A stretch of 64,000 bases of DNA. It comes from Siphonodentalium dalli. Taxonomy: Eukaryota > Mollusca > Scaphopoda > Gadilida > Siphonodentaliidae. The first letter of the stretch is position 1. Every line of letters begins with the position of its first letter. Both the position numbers and the translations under genes were made by a program. Positions 28,401-43,400 of this stretch are shown in pieces. The stretch is from assembly GCA_032622095.1 (NCBI GenBank), contig CP136066.1, positions 207,664,978 through 207,728,977 on the forward strand, read 5' to 3'. Under the pieces are notes generated by a model, which did no database searches, was not told the DNA's origin, and was given only the letters and a program-made list of their open reading frames with translations.

Positions 28401-31400
28401 ATTCGGGACCCAACTATCGGAGATAAACAACACAAATTATTTTGCCATCGAGTGTTATTGCATTTAATTAATATATCAGAATGAAGAATGACTGCGTGTG
28501 TGTTGTCAATTTGGATTAATATTCATAAAAATAACTACATTGAGCAAGATTATTCTCTATATCTATTTGATCACCCTAACGGAGTGTTTCACATCACTTT
28601 AACAACAAATACATATTTCTAGAGGTACACCTTTTGAGATGTTTTAACTCTTTCTATACTAAATGGATTTTCCCACTCAGTTATAACAGTATACATTGGA
28701 TTGGTCTATTATTCATCTCAAGGGGTTTTCATGAAAAAAAAAGCAGACGGCACAAGGAGTCCTATTTATTGGAGGGAAATGTTCAGAAAATAAGTTCAAA
28801 GACCTATTTGTTGAACTTATTATATGAACATTTCCTAAGGGATAAGTACTCTACTCATCAATGAATATTTAATAGATAAATGGTTAATATCATGAGCTTT
28901 CAGCTGTTCTTGCGACCTTTATCAAGCGAATGACAGTTTGAGTCAATCAGGTAAATGTGGAGCTCCTGGTCCAGTGATTAGCATGTCAGACTTGTCTTCA
29001 CGGTCAACACATGGAGATGAGTTTGCAGCCCGCCGCTGGTCTACAGTAATGCCCACAGTAATTGACCACTTAACCACAGCAGAATTATGGGTAATTTTTC
29101 AGGATTTAGTCGGAAATATGGCTTGTTGCCATTCATCGGAAAGCTCTCGCCGAGAGCTTTCCGATGAATGGCAACAAGCCATATTTCCGACTAAATCCTG
29201 AAAAATTACCCATAATTCTGCTGTGGTTAAGTGGTCAATTACTTTGGGCATTACTGTATTGGTTGACTGAATTGAGCAATGCACAATTATCGGATCTCAC
29301 ACCAAGTCAGGGTTCTTGCAGCTATTTTCATATGAAATTCAAGGGTTTTCAAGGAGTATTTGGGGTCAAAATTCAAGGGTTTTCAAGGAGTTATATGCTA
29401 TAAATTCAAGGGTTATCAAGAACCTGCGGGGCGGAAAGCCTGTAACCTGAAAAAAGTAGGGTGCTGTGTTAACAGTATTTATTCAACATGTGGGCATGAG
29501 ACACATGTATTCAATGGATAACAACCATTGAATACATATTGTTGTATACATCAAGAGAACACAAGCCATAATGTTAACAATCCTCTTAGGTGATGCACAT
29601 CTAATTACTGGTTTTTCATTAGCCATAAATCACAGTAAAGGTAGTTTTAGTATCAATGGTAGTCAGTCATGGATTGAATTAAACTTATCCACACAAGGGT
29701 GTGAAATTAATACAAAACACAACTTGCATCATAATCTACAATCTTTTATCAAACTCTTTGCGGAAGGCACATATTCATAATTCACTCCAGCTCTGCTATC
29801 ATGAAATATATCTTGCACTGCCCACAACTCATTCGATAAAAGATTCTCGAATAGGATGCGTGTTGCGTTCTGTCTCTATGTGATAGAGTCCCATGTTTAG
29901 AAATGGTTCTGTATTAAAGTCATCAATACAAAAACCACCATCTTCAATTACCATTGTTAATTTGAGCTATATAGTATAGATTTCATCAATAAAGTTCGAG
30001 CATTGGTAACACGCTGTTTTTTTCAGCCGACTTCGGATATGTTACACGCAATTTGATTTGTCAATAGCTGGAGGGGATAGTCATTGACCAATCACAATGA
30101 GCAATACATAATTACTCAATCGATTGTTACTACTGTAAACAGTGTGAAATTCATAGCGCGTAATAGCCACTATTTACATTCTATGTCAGTTGGTCAAAGG
30201 TCGTTATATTAGGTCACTGTGTTCCGTATGTTTCTATGCGAGTTGACATCGTGCGTTCGCATTGCATTATAACCTGGTGTATACCTTCTATCTTGTGTTT
30301 ATATATTAGGTTCACATTCAAGGGTTTTCAAGGGCTGGTACTGGAATTCAAGGGCCCTTGAACAATGATTTTTAAATTCAAGGGTATTCAAGGACCCGCG
30401 TGAACCCTGCAAGTTGTGACCATTGACCAAGGTCGCACGTACTGTGACTGCTTCACACCACTCATGTGTGTCAACAGATTTTGTCAGTTTAACCCTTTCA
30501 GTGCCAGCGGCCGATCTCATCGGCCCTAATTTACGGTCTGTAAAATCGTCCCTTTTTTTTTTTTTAGGTTGAATTTTGTTTGGGCATGCTTAAGCATGCT
30601 ATAGCGAATTTAAAAACAAACTGGATAAAACCTCAGGGGCATGTTATAACTCAAAACTATCACCAAGTATTCATAGTAATAATTTTGATGCCCATGAAAA
30701 ACGTAATATTCCCTGACATTAAACCTACAAAATACTGAAAGAGTTAAAGAATATAAGAAAAAATTATTAAAATTTTAAAAAATTGTAAAAAATAATAACA
30801 AATGTTGAAAAACCCTAGGCCAATGCATTCTCTTATATATGCGAGGCGACCTATGGTCGACTCGCATATATAAGAGAATGCATTGGCACAGGGTATATGG
30901 GTTGATACAAAAATTGGACTAGGCACTGAAAGGGTTAAGTTGGTCCCTGCTGGATAGTGATGTGCGGTTTTACGGTTTCTCGGTTTTCTTTCGGTTTAAT
31001 TTCAAAACCAAACTGCAACTGATATATTCTATAAAACCAATTCTTCCGGTTTCAATTAACCGACACATCTGGTCGCTTTTCCAAGACATGTGGTTAGTGC
31101 ACTTTTGTCAACTGCTATTTACCACATTATAGCAGTTTAAATTTGAACATTTGGGTGTCATATGGGCGATAATGACACATACTGCCACATAGACTATGAA
31201 AATCACTACAAAATGGCTGGAAATATTATACTATCTGCTCTATACGTATAGTCGTTGAATAAACCATAACCGACCCCAAAACCTGGTTTTTCTATAAAAA
31301 CCATAACAAAACCAAAACCGAAATTAAATTTAAAAACTGCACATCACTACTGCTGGAAGCTATATTTTAAATTTACAAAACTTTTGAATATTCCAGACAA

Positions 31401-34400
31401 GCTTATGAACCCTGGATGAATAATTACCTGGTGACTTCCTGGCTGAGATCGAGAGTGGAGGCAGCTGATGCAGCTCTACCAAGCTGTTTCCGTTTGAGGT
31501 TCTCTAATTCTTCCTCTAAATCTTGAGAATACTGTTCTGCCCTCTCCCTTAACTTCCGTTCCTTATTGGCTTCAGACTTAGCTTCGTCAAACTGACTTCT
31601 AACCTGAAATGTTAACAATTTGATCGATGTGAATGAGGGTGAATTAATATCTTCCTTGCCCAGCTTGAGCAAAGTTCTGACTGGCATGGACTGGAAGGTT
31701 TGATGTGTCAGTGAATATGTCAGTCTGATTAAAACCAGGCTAGAACGGCTTTGCAGTACACAGTCTGAAGAAAATGAGAGGGTATTCCATTACCACAAGC
31801 TAGCATTACGTCAGTGTCAGCCAATCACAACATCTATCAGTAAAGCGAGGCAGCCATTCAGGCGATTGTTGGAATTCCCACACAGCGGTGGATTCACCAC
31901 ATAGATAAAAATAGCGCAATAAATTTTCTGTCACATTGATAATTTCGCAATGTTGAAAAAAATTAGAGATTACAACAACTAATTTCATACTAAAAGCGTA
32001 CGTGAAGAGTCAATGAAAGTGTCAATGACACTGTAGCTCAACTTAGGTAGGGGAATAATTTAATGGTTGACAGTAAATGGAGGAATAGGAAAGGTGCTAA
32101 TTGAAATGTCTAATTAAGACAAGATGTACATGTCCATATCAACATTCATGACAAGTTTTATAATCATCGGATCAGGGATGAGGTGATTATGGTGTGCCAA
32201 AGGATTTAGTGATGCAAAGAGTAAATTCTAAAATTACCTCAAAATGACTCATTCTCATCTATGTACATGTCAATGTCAACAGTCTTTACAAATCTCATAA
32301 TGATCTGACCAAAGGTATGACCTGTAGCCTGTGCCAAAGGATTTAGTCATGCAAAGAGTAAAATCCCAGACTAAGAAGACAAGACGTTCCAGTCTCATTT
32401 TAATTAGACTGTAAATTTGTGTGAGTTCGTATTTATTTAAACAATTAGAGATGTGAGGGTATTGAGGTTATCGGTAAAAGCCGATATCCGATATTTTTCT
32501 CTCATATATTGGCCGATACCGATCCGATACAGATATACCCAGTTCTAGTCCTGATTACTGAGTACAAACAAAACTTGATGCTCCATGCATAACATATGAA
32601 TCAATTATTCAAAACAAGCAGACATATTTTCGTGAATATAAACAGGCTGTTCCTACTTCAGTACAAACGTCACTCACTCCCGCTTGAAGATTCTTAGAAC
32701 GTTGAATAAATAGGAGGGTCAGTAAGTCGAGTAAGCCGACAAGGATTCATATCTTAGTGAAAATCCCATTAATCTGAAATCAGTTCTTGGATCACGCAAA
32801 TATCAATCCAAAGAGTGACAATCATTTATCTACAGACAGACGTCTCTCACACATGCTTGCATTGTCGGTGTCTTTGAAGTTGCCAATGCCCACGTGCTAC
32901 CCGACTGCCACAGCCTGAATATTGCTCAGTGACAGTCAAGTGTGGCATTGACGTCACAATGTAGCAATATCTTACAGCACAGATGCTTTGATACATTGTG
33001 TATCTAGGTCAGCCATCTGTGAGTGTTTATTGTTATGAAACTGATAACAGGTCACGGTAAGGCCAAAAAAAAAAAGTTTTGGTTCTCAGGCCCCGCCGCA
33101 TTGAATAAAAAGGGCCGCATTAGGCCTTTTTATTGCAATGCCTGATGTTATGACAAAAAAACTTAATTTAAAAAAAAAAAAAATTATTTCTTTTTATTTT
33201 ATAAACATATCCGTAGCAGATATGTGTTGAATAATAGTGTGCATTGAGCTCTAACATGTAATGTGTTAACAAGTGACTTGCAGGCTTACAACATGAAGTA
33301 GATGACTACAATTAAGAAAATGATAACGTGACCCTCATGCTCTTCTTACAATTAGTCATTGTGAACTAACTTACACTAAATTGTAACTTTATACAATTGA
33401 AAGGCACAGAACTAAATTCAGGATCACATATTAGAATGGGGAGGTATCAGTTTTATACAACAATAACAGTATCATATAATGTTAGGTAATCCGAGTCACA
33501 AACTGGTAGTACAAATGTCATTTTTATATAAGATTAAATGAGTTTATATGCAGTTCCCTCTACATTTCTGGTTATTACTAGACAAGAGGAAGGTATCTTT
33601 GTCCATGCTTACTACCGGGGCAGAAAAATAAAAATAAAACCCTCCCTCCCTCATTGATTTGAAAAAAAAATTGCCCGAGAACCAAAACTCTTTTTTTTTT
33701 GGCCTAAGCTAAGTTTTTATCAAGTGGATGTGATCATGTGACATGCGTTTACTAGTCGGGTTCTTTGTGATAGTCTGATTCATATGCATAATGATGAGAT
33801 TAATTTTCATTGAAGTAGGCTCTAATAGCCACATTTAAGTCCATATACTTTGATAATTATGACACACACAATATTGTTATTTATTCTAACAAAGAGTGCT
33901 TATATTTGGTGGCCGGTAGACTACTAGAGTTATGTTTTATGCAACTTTGGTCGCATAAGTTACCTACAAATTCTACATATATATATCGGATCGGCGAAAC
34001 AGCATATTTATCTGGATACCGATCCGATAAGCCGTACCGATAATCGGCTCATCTCTATAAACAATGCTATAAAATATATTTATCACATTACATTACTAAT
34101 TTCAGTTGACAGCTCTTGTGGAGTTCGGAACAACTATAATTTACATTTATTGGGGATTTTAGGTGAGAGTGTCAAAAACGTTAACCCTTTACCCAACAGA
34201 AGGGCCCTGTGCCAATGCATTCTCTTATATATGCGAGTCGACCATAGGTCGCCTCGCATATATAAGAGAATGCATTGGCTTAACACATTAAAAATTATAA
34301 AATTGTTAAAGAATGTAAGAAAAAATGGTAACGAGAGGCCGATCACGATCGGCAGATGTTTAACCCATACCCGGGCGATAGCGATTAGCTATAACTGATA

Positions 34401-37400
34401 ATTTATCAAAGATATGAACACAGGTATCCATATATCAGCACCATCTTGAATTCAATAGCTCAAATAATTTGTCTTAAGAAGGGGTTAAAGTATTTGTGGT
34501 TGCGAAGGGGGGGGGGGGTGTTCTAAATCTAATAACTCTATCCTTATTCATCCAAGGACCTATCTATGTGAGATCCAAGGGTTTAGTTATTTCTGAGGAT
34601 ATGTTTATAAGTTGAAGTTAGCTCATTGGAAACAAAACTACCAGCTATTCAAATCTCATTCACTTCTAAAGAGAAATTATAATTAGTTGACAAGCCAGAC
34701 TGCATAGAACAACATGTGGGATTCCATCTCATATTTAATTTGAACTTTAATGACCCCGCCCCCCATTCTTCCCAGTTGTTATGTTTATCAATCATGTCAA
34801 AAATGCATGTAGTTTATACAGTATAATTCAAAAGTGTTATCTATATAATGTTATACAGCCATGTTATACAGCCATTATATGGTGCGGATGCTGGCCCCAA
34901 TGATCCCTATATCGAAAAGATTACCATAGTTAATATAAAGGAAAGTAACACTGAATCAAATGGTTTCAAGACATAACAATATTTTACAAGTAGCTTGCAG
35001 ACTAAAACACATAACCTTCACTGTTAATCTTTTAAGCACTCTGTGGTCCCCAAAATTCAGTCAACCATGAAAATATGAACAGATGGGAAAATAAGGTTCC
35101 TGGCAATATTATCTGCCATATTGATTTTCAAAATAATGCATCACCTATAATCTGTAAGCATATTCAATTGGTGTCTTATTGAATGTTCATTAACTAATGA
35201 ACCTGATTCAAAAAGAGGGTTCATTTAATATGTTTCTGCATAATACAAACAATAATGAAGATTTATCTGCTTGTAACCTATTGCATATAACAATTATATT
35301 GGCTATTAGCCATTATTTTAATGTAATATCAAAAGAATGTGTCTGAAGGGTTAATATATTTTTCAAAAATCAATTAATCAATTCCACAATCCATAGAAGT
35401 TAATAGTGTGAAGATAACCCAAGATAAGACATATGAGGAAGAGCCCATGTGCATTAAAGCATAAATCTGTTGGAAACTTGGAAAGGGTTAATTATTTTCT
35501 AAGCATATCAATGGAATATGCAGACAATTGTGTAGGTCATGGGTCAATTATCAGGCAGCCTGTAATGAAATTTCAAAATTAGATAAACAAGAGCCTGGTG
35601 TCATTTATCAAATTTGACAATTAACCAGCCATCAGTATAATATTGTTTGTTTATCTTGGTATCCATCTAACCACTTGGCCATAGCTAAGTAGCAATTAAT
35701 CATTTCATGAGCTGTTTACAATCTACATGGGCATACACCAGGGAATGTTATCATTATATTTCCAATAGAGTTGTCCACCATTCGACCATATACCAGTCTA
35801 TTTCATGGAACTACATTATAAGTCACTTGAATTATAAAGGGCCATAACTCTGTTAAAATATATCGGATCAAACCCAAATTTGAACTTGATCTGTATTTTG
35901 GGGTGAGGACCACATGTACCAAATTTGGTGTAGATCAGATGAAAAATGTTTTGAGTCATAGCAGCTTGCGTGAGTTCTAAGTAAACATTAGGAGTGAAAA
36001 GGGTTAATTAAATAATACCAAAAACCATACAGATGAAGACCGTGCTAAGAAAAACCTAGGTAAGAAATATGAGGCAGATCAGAAGATATATGTTCAACTT
36101 ATTACATTGGATAGCATGTGTGTGAAGGGTTAATTATTTTCTAAACTGATCAACTAATCGATACCAAAAACTATACAGGTGAGGGGTGTGTCATCATAAA
36201 CCTACATATCAAATATGAAAACAATCAGACAAAAAATACTTTGGTTATAGCATCGGATAGCTCATGACTATGTGCGGATGCAAAGTGTTAATAATTTCTA
36301 AACCGATCAACCGATCGATACCAAAAACTATACAGGTGAGGAGTGTGTCATCATAAACATGCACATAAAATTTGAACAAGATCCGATAAAAAATATTCGA
36401 GTAAATGAATCGGATAGCAAGTGTCTACGGACAGACGGACAGACAGACAGACAGACGGACAGACGGACGGACGAACGACGGATGGTTGATCCGGACGTCG
36501 GCATTATGTGTACCATACATGGTATGGGTACACATAAAAAGTGTTCAAAAAAAGATTTGTTTTAGGCCAATGCATTCTCTTATATATGCGAGGTGACCTA
36601 TGGTCGACTCGCATATATAAGAGAATGCATTTGCACAGGGCATAACTGTAACTATCACAATGTGATCAAGGAGCCGGTTCCAATGATATCCATATTTGTA
36701 TGGTTTTATTGAGACAGACCGAAGATATTTTAGGCTGTTGAAGCTTTATTTGGCCGGTTTTGGCCGTTTTGTTGGGTAAAGGGTTAAACCCTGATGTAGA
36801 TTTATATATTCACGGTCTTAGACATAAAACAGCATTATCCCAACCGATTTCACTCCATGGTTTACATTGAAGCAAGCCTTGAAATAGGGTGTCTGTCATT
36901 TGCAGAATGAGGTCCCCAGAGGGTGAATTTAGTGATGCTACCACGCATAGCGGGCTAGCATCACCAAGTTCACCCTCTGGGAACCTCATTCAGCTGAGGT
37001 GTAAGCAGAATGAGGTCCCCAGAGGGTGAATTTGGTGATGCTAGCCTGCTATGCAGGGTAGCATCACTAAATTCACCCTCTGGGGACCTCATTCTGCAAA
37101 TTTCAATGCTTAAGAGGCGAGGCCCATGAAGAGACAACCATCATTGTATCTAACCAAGCTGTGACTTCTATTTCACTTCCCTTCATACACGGAAACAATT
37201 ACTTTTCAAGATAAATGTTTGGGTGGCGTCGAATATCCTTATATTAGTGCTCAGTGAGAGATATGTACTACCTTTCTGGACAGGAGCTGCGCTGGTGCAG
37301 CATTAAAGATCTGTGCCAATGTATTCTCTGATATATAAGAGAATACACTGGCTTACACGGTCAAGGTAAATATTGTTAAACCAATGTATTCTCTTATATA

Positions 37401-40400
37401 TACGAGGCTCCATGTGGGAGATACGAATATTAAAAGAATGCACTGGCACACGATTTCGGGAAGTTCCAGTCATTGAAGGGTTTAGAAGGATATTAACTGT
37501 GATAAGAGCATTGTCTAAAGAAACAGAAGTTGTGTTTCTTGTTTTGGCATATTGAGGACATTGCAGTTCCCCATCATAAATAATGTCATGGCTCCTATAC
37601 AATCATAAATGATAGACCTAAGTTAACAAACCTCATTGATGTTCTTTTCCAGTCGACGTTTATCGCTCTTCATTGTATCAGTTTTTTGCTGAGCTTCATC
37701 TAATTCTTCCTCTCTATTCCTCAGTTCCCTCGAGAGCTCTTTCACTTTTGATTGTTGTTTCAATAATCTATATGAGACAAAAGTAAAGCCAAACTTGACA
37801 ATGACATGGGGACACGACTAAGAGTATTCCAAAGTTGTTAAAGCCCTTAGCAGGGTTCGCGCTGTCGGTATCCAAATTAGCCAATGGCCAATATTTTTCG
37901 AATTTGGCTAATTAAAATGTCATTTGGCTAAACTTTTGGCTAAAATTTTTTTTTACCCCAAATGGAGACAGAAAGCATGGAGTCGGAAAGCTAACTAAAA
38001 AAACGCTGAATAGATCGACATTCATGACGAAATTAGGAGACGAAAGTATTTCGTACCACGGAATATATCGTACCGTAACAGTGGCGTTGATTGAATTGTG
38101 ATGGCTGTACAAAGGGAACACTGCACATAATCAAACTTCACGAGACAGTAAAAGGTAAGCTCTAACATTTAACCAGCCTAATCGTCAAAACGCTAAAGCT
38201 GTATACTGGTTATGTAATTTATTAGGCAGTCTGTAAGGTAATTTAGATAAATTACCTAAATGCTTTGTTCCTTACAGACGAGCAGTTCTTAACTCAATGG
38301 TTACGTAATGTGTCATTAAGTGCGTCCCGTCTAATAACCTGGCTTCACACCATAAAAGATTTGAATACAATAGATATAAAAAAAGTTATCACCTTAATAT
38401 AATAGTTAGCGATCGTCGTGGTGTCATTGACATAGAGTTATTACAATTGGTTTAGCGGATTTGTGTGATTATAATTATATCGAATTTAATTTATTGTTTT
38501 GCATGTGCCCCAGAAATAAAAAATTTAATTAAAAACCACACGCTCACATGCTTTTCAAAATATTTTGGTCTGAGATACAGGAAATTGACTTAGTGTGGCA
38601 TTATAATGTGAAACAAATATATCATGTGATTGGTTTAAACAATATTTATTCTACATTAAAATAACATATATATAGAATAATTTATGACAAATTGTGATAA
38701 CATGACATGATTTAAGTATAGTAAAGGGTAAAGAGGATCTAACAAACAAGCGAGCCATCACTTGTGTTGAGTTATCTCCTCAGAAAAGAAGACAGACATG
38801 TTGAGTAGATACAAGAAGAGCGAAGGGCAAGTTGCCAAGTTAATGAGGACAGGATATGAGTATAATGATAACGATGAAATATAATATGCATATATATAGA
38901 AACTGATGAATCTGCTGAGGTCAGTGATCGAGAGAGAGAGTGAGAGAGAGATCGAGAGAGAGAGTGAGAGAGAGAGTGAGAGAGAAAGAGAGATAGAAAG
39001 AGAGAGAGTGTGTGGGTTACAACTGCTGTGTTGTTATGGATGTTTAAATTCATTATTTTTTATTTGGTATTCAAATTATTAGTTTTTTTAAGTTATTAGG
39101 TTTTTTGCATGGCGACCATCGGAAACTCAGTGAATCAAACAACTATGCTAGTTAGTTAACAAAGTAATGTGATTGTACAGTCCCTGAAAAGCTGGTGGAA
39201 ATCCTAACAATCCACAATATAACGGCCATTTAGAGTTGATATTTAACTACATATCAGATAGTTGGCCTCAGAAATCAGAACAAATACTTACGTCTCATTT
39301 GTATCTGCGAATTGTTCAAAGGCTATTTTCTGTTTTGATATGGCTTCCTTCAACTCTCGAGTTTGCAATTTGTACTTGTCTCGGAAGTCAGTGAGCTCCT
39401 GTAATATAGAGATAGTTTATCAAGAAAATTAAATGAAAGTGTCAATGACACTATAGCTCAAATTGGAGAGGGGATGTCATACATTACAGTCAATGAAGCG
39501 ATAAGGAATGCAGAAAGTTAAATTTTAAAGTAATATTAAGAGGTTTCATTTTGCTTTCATAAATTGCTCAAAGATTGACAAGTTTTGTGTTTTTCAGTGT
39601 TCGATCGATTTCTGTGTTTGTTTCTCATTATAATTAAAAGTTGTATTTGGCACACTCATAGAAATATATCTATAGTAATTTATTAGCGATAAAGTGCTAT
39701 GAACAAGCCTTGAAATAGTGTGTCTGACATTTGCAGAATGACGTCCCCAGAGGGTGAATTTATCATGCATGACAGGCTAGCATCACCAATTTCACCCTCT
39801 GAGAACCTTATTTTGCTTAGGCCTCAACTGCTATGGGACACCTAGGATCAGATTGAAGTTCCCCAGTTGAAGTTGGTGATGTTCACTCATTAGTCACCTC
39901 GATTATGCATTTTATCTTCTGCAAATTAGGGGATATAGAAAATGAACAGAAGAGAAGAAGTAACTAAAAACAATGTTAATTTGTGACTATAGATACTGTC
40001 CAGAAGATATTTGTTACTTTCTCCGTCTTTGAACAGAGCAATTCATGGATTGTCAAGATTGTGAAACAAGTGCACTATATAAATTTTTCAGATCAGCTGA
40101 AAGCCACTATCCTTGAATTTAAATGGACATGGCTCATTCGAACACCCAAAATTATGTATACATAATTTGGTAAGAGGTATTTCAAAACATACCGATGCAG
40201 AAGAACTCAAAAAAAAATTGTCGATATGGGCTGAAAATACAATGTTATGTTTCTCATATTTTTCGAGAAATTGAGATCGTTTCATTTGTGTAAGATCAAA
40301 TTGTTTAATCTGCAGTTGCTTAAAATTGCACATATAGATCATGGGAAAAACAGCTATTTTTGCTCTGAAATGTTTATGGTATTACATAATTTTGATTATT

Positions 40401-43400
40401 TTAAACAAAGAGAAAGCAGTGCGTAAGGTTTAATTGTCTCATATTTAGATACTGTGATTGGCTTTAATTTTGTCGGCTTAAATTTTCGTGGTTTCTTATA
40501 AAAAGGCTATTTCGTTGGGACATGAATTCGTGGATCAGGTATCAGTTATCCACATCAACAGGTCATACAATAGCAAGTACATTATTGAGAAAGCGAAACC
40601 CCAGGTATTCCGGTGCCGAAAGTGTACTAATAGCTATTGGCTTCATTTCACATGCTAATGAGGTAGTCATTTAGTGTTTTATGTAATCTGTGCATGGTGA
40701 AACCATTAGCCTTCTTTATTAAGAGTTCAATTCATTGAGCATTGTTTATACAAAGTATTATAGCAGGGATCAGACAATGTTGTATATAAATAGTTATGAA
40801 TAGACCATTAACAAATGAACAATCATGTCTCTAACTTGGTTAAAATGTGGAAAATGTGAAAAACTCGATCTCCGAAAACTGTTGGTTTTCCCGATGCAAA
40901 AATATAATTGATGCACAACATGCTGCAGCAACGCAAGTCATGAACGATGCCGTTGACATGATTGTTGGCAAAGGATCACTGCGACCATCTCGAAAACGAA
41001 AGCATGGTGAGTATTCACATTATGATGGCGAAATTCGTGCCAAGATTGCTCGATATGCATTTGACAATGGTGTTGCGAAAGCTTCCAGGAAATTTACAAC
41101 ACAATTCGACAAAAATGTTCAAGCCAAGTGGTTGATCACTGCTATCGAGACAGTGTCACAAAGGAAGGAATTAATTATATCTGGATTCACAAAAGCTGGA
41201 CTTTCTGGTGCTAAATCATAACTATGTGTTAAATGTTGAATGTTCTGAATGTAAATATTGTTTAAGATCATGACACTGATATCTTAATAAAATTAATTTT
41301 GTTTCATCTCGTCTTCCGTGTTTTTTTATCAATCCATTTTACGACATGTCAAAAACAGACTTCATTCCTGATATTCATTCCGATCTCGTGTATTGAGATT
41401 ATCTCTGGTTTATTCTGAGTAAATTATTTCGTTGGGTTTTGATTTCGTGATTGGGTCGAACCACGAAATCAACGAATACTGAACCCCCATGAATAAAAAG
41501 GATTTTACAAAAACGGAATATACCTTTTCCGAAAGTCACGTGTTATTTTCTATCCCATTCCATAATTGCAACGAATACTAATAGCGCAATATCTGATTCG
41601 GAGCCAATCATCGTCTTTGAATTTTGTATTTTTTATGAAATCAATTTGTCTTTCTGGGACATATAATGATCATAGAAAGGTAGTTCAGGTAGTTATCAAC
41701 CTATTTTGATATCGGGAAAAATTTAAAAGCGTATATTATAAGGTGTATTTTGGAGCGCAAACAGCCATGTGGCTATAAAACATGCAACAACATCACCATC
41801 CCTGAAATTTAACAGTTTGTGTTTTGAATACCACATTTACCTTTTGCAAGGCTGCTTTTTCGTCGTCGATCAGTTTCATTTTTCTTTCAATATCTTCCTT
41901 TGATTCCTTTGATCTTCTTATTTCAACTTCATATCCCCCAATTTCTGTTTGAGATTCTGAAAAGTATTAAATTCATTTCATGATTTGATAACAATAATTT
42001 TGCTGATGGGTAAATACATGATTTCCATAGTTAATTCTTCCATTTCTATATACTTAATTCTTCCAAACAAGTTGAGCTACCAAAATATAGTCTGTAGGTA
42101 ATAAGTGCAAACTTCACAGTATCTTGTGAGGAATTTTAACCCAGACACCATAGTGGGACACAAAAGAAATAATAACACCATTAGGCGTGCAATAATTGGT
42201 TTGTTTCAAATTTCATTAAAAATTTGATAGAGGTGCTAAAAAAATGTGCATCAGGAGTAAGGATTGGAATTGTTTGAGGCATCTCAGTGGCGAAGAAGTA
42301 TTATCAATCAGTGGCGAAGAAGTATTATCAATCAGTGGCGAAGAAGTATTATCAATCAGTGGGGAAGAAGTGTTATGATGAGTAAGGATGGATATTCCTG
42401 GAGGTATCATGGTGGAGAGGTAACATGATTAAGTATGGGGTATTCATGGAGGCATCTTGATGGAGAGGTAACATGATTAAGTATGGGGTATTCATGGAGG
42501 CATCATGGTGGAGAGGTAACATGATTAAGTATGGGGTATTCATGGAGGCATCATGGTGGAGAGGTAACATGATTAAGTATGGGGTATTCATGGAGGCATC
42601 ATGGTGGAGAGGTAACATGATTAAGTATGGGGTATTCCTGGAGGCATCATGGTGGAGAGGTAACATGATTAAGTATGGGGTATTCATGGAGGCATCATGG
42701 TGGAGAGGTAACATGATTAAGTATGGGGTATTCCTGGAGGCATCATGGTGGAGAGGTAACATGATTAAGTATGGGGTATTCATGGAGGCATCATGGTGGA
42801 GAGGTAACATGATTAAGTATGGGGTATTCATGGAGGCATCTTGATGGAGAGGTAACATGATTAAGTATGGGGTATTCATGGAGGCATCATGGTGGAGAGG
42901 TAACATGATTAAGTATGGGGTATTCCTGGAGGCATCATGGTGGAGAGGTAACATGATTAAGTATGGGGTATTCATGGAGGCATCATGGTGGAGAGGTAAC
43001 ATGATTAAGTATGGGGTATTCATGGAGGCATCATGGTGGAGAGGTAACATGATTAAGTATGGGGTATTCATGGAGGCATCATGGTGGAGAGGTAACATGA
43101 TTAAGGATGGGTATTCATGGAGGCATCATGGTGGAGAGGTAACATGATTAAGTATGGGGTATTCATGGAGGCATCATGGTGGAGAGGTAACATGATTAAG
43201 TATGGGGTATTCATGGAGGCATCATGGTGGAGAGGTAACATGATTAAGTATGGGGTATTCATGGAGGCATCATGGTGGAGAGGTAACATGATTAAGTATG
43301 GGGTATTCCTGGAGGCATCATGGTGGAGAGGTAACATGATTAAGTATGGGGTATTCCTGGAGGCATCATGGTGGAGAGGTAACATGATTAAGTATGGGGT

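Noticed and set aside
38772-39053. A Leu/Ser-rich ORF
   Set aside because: Translation of a GA microsatellite.
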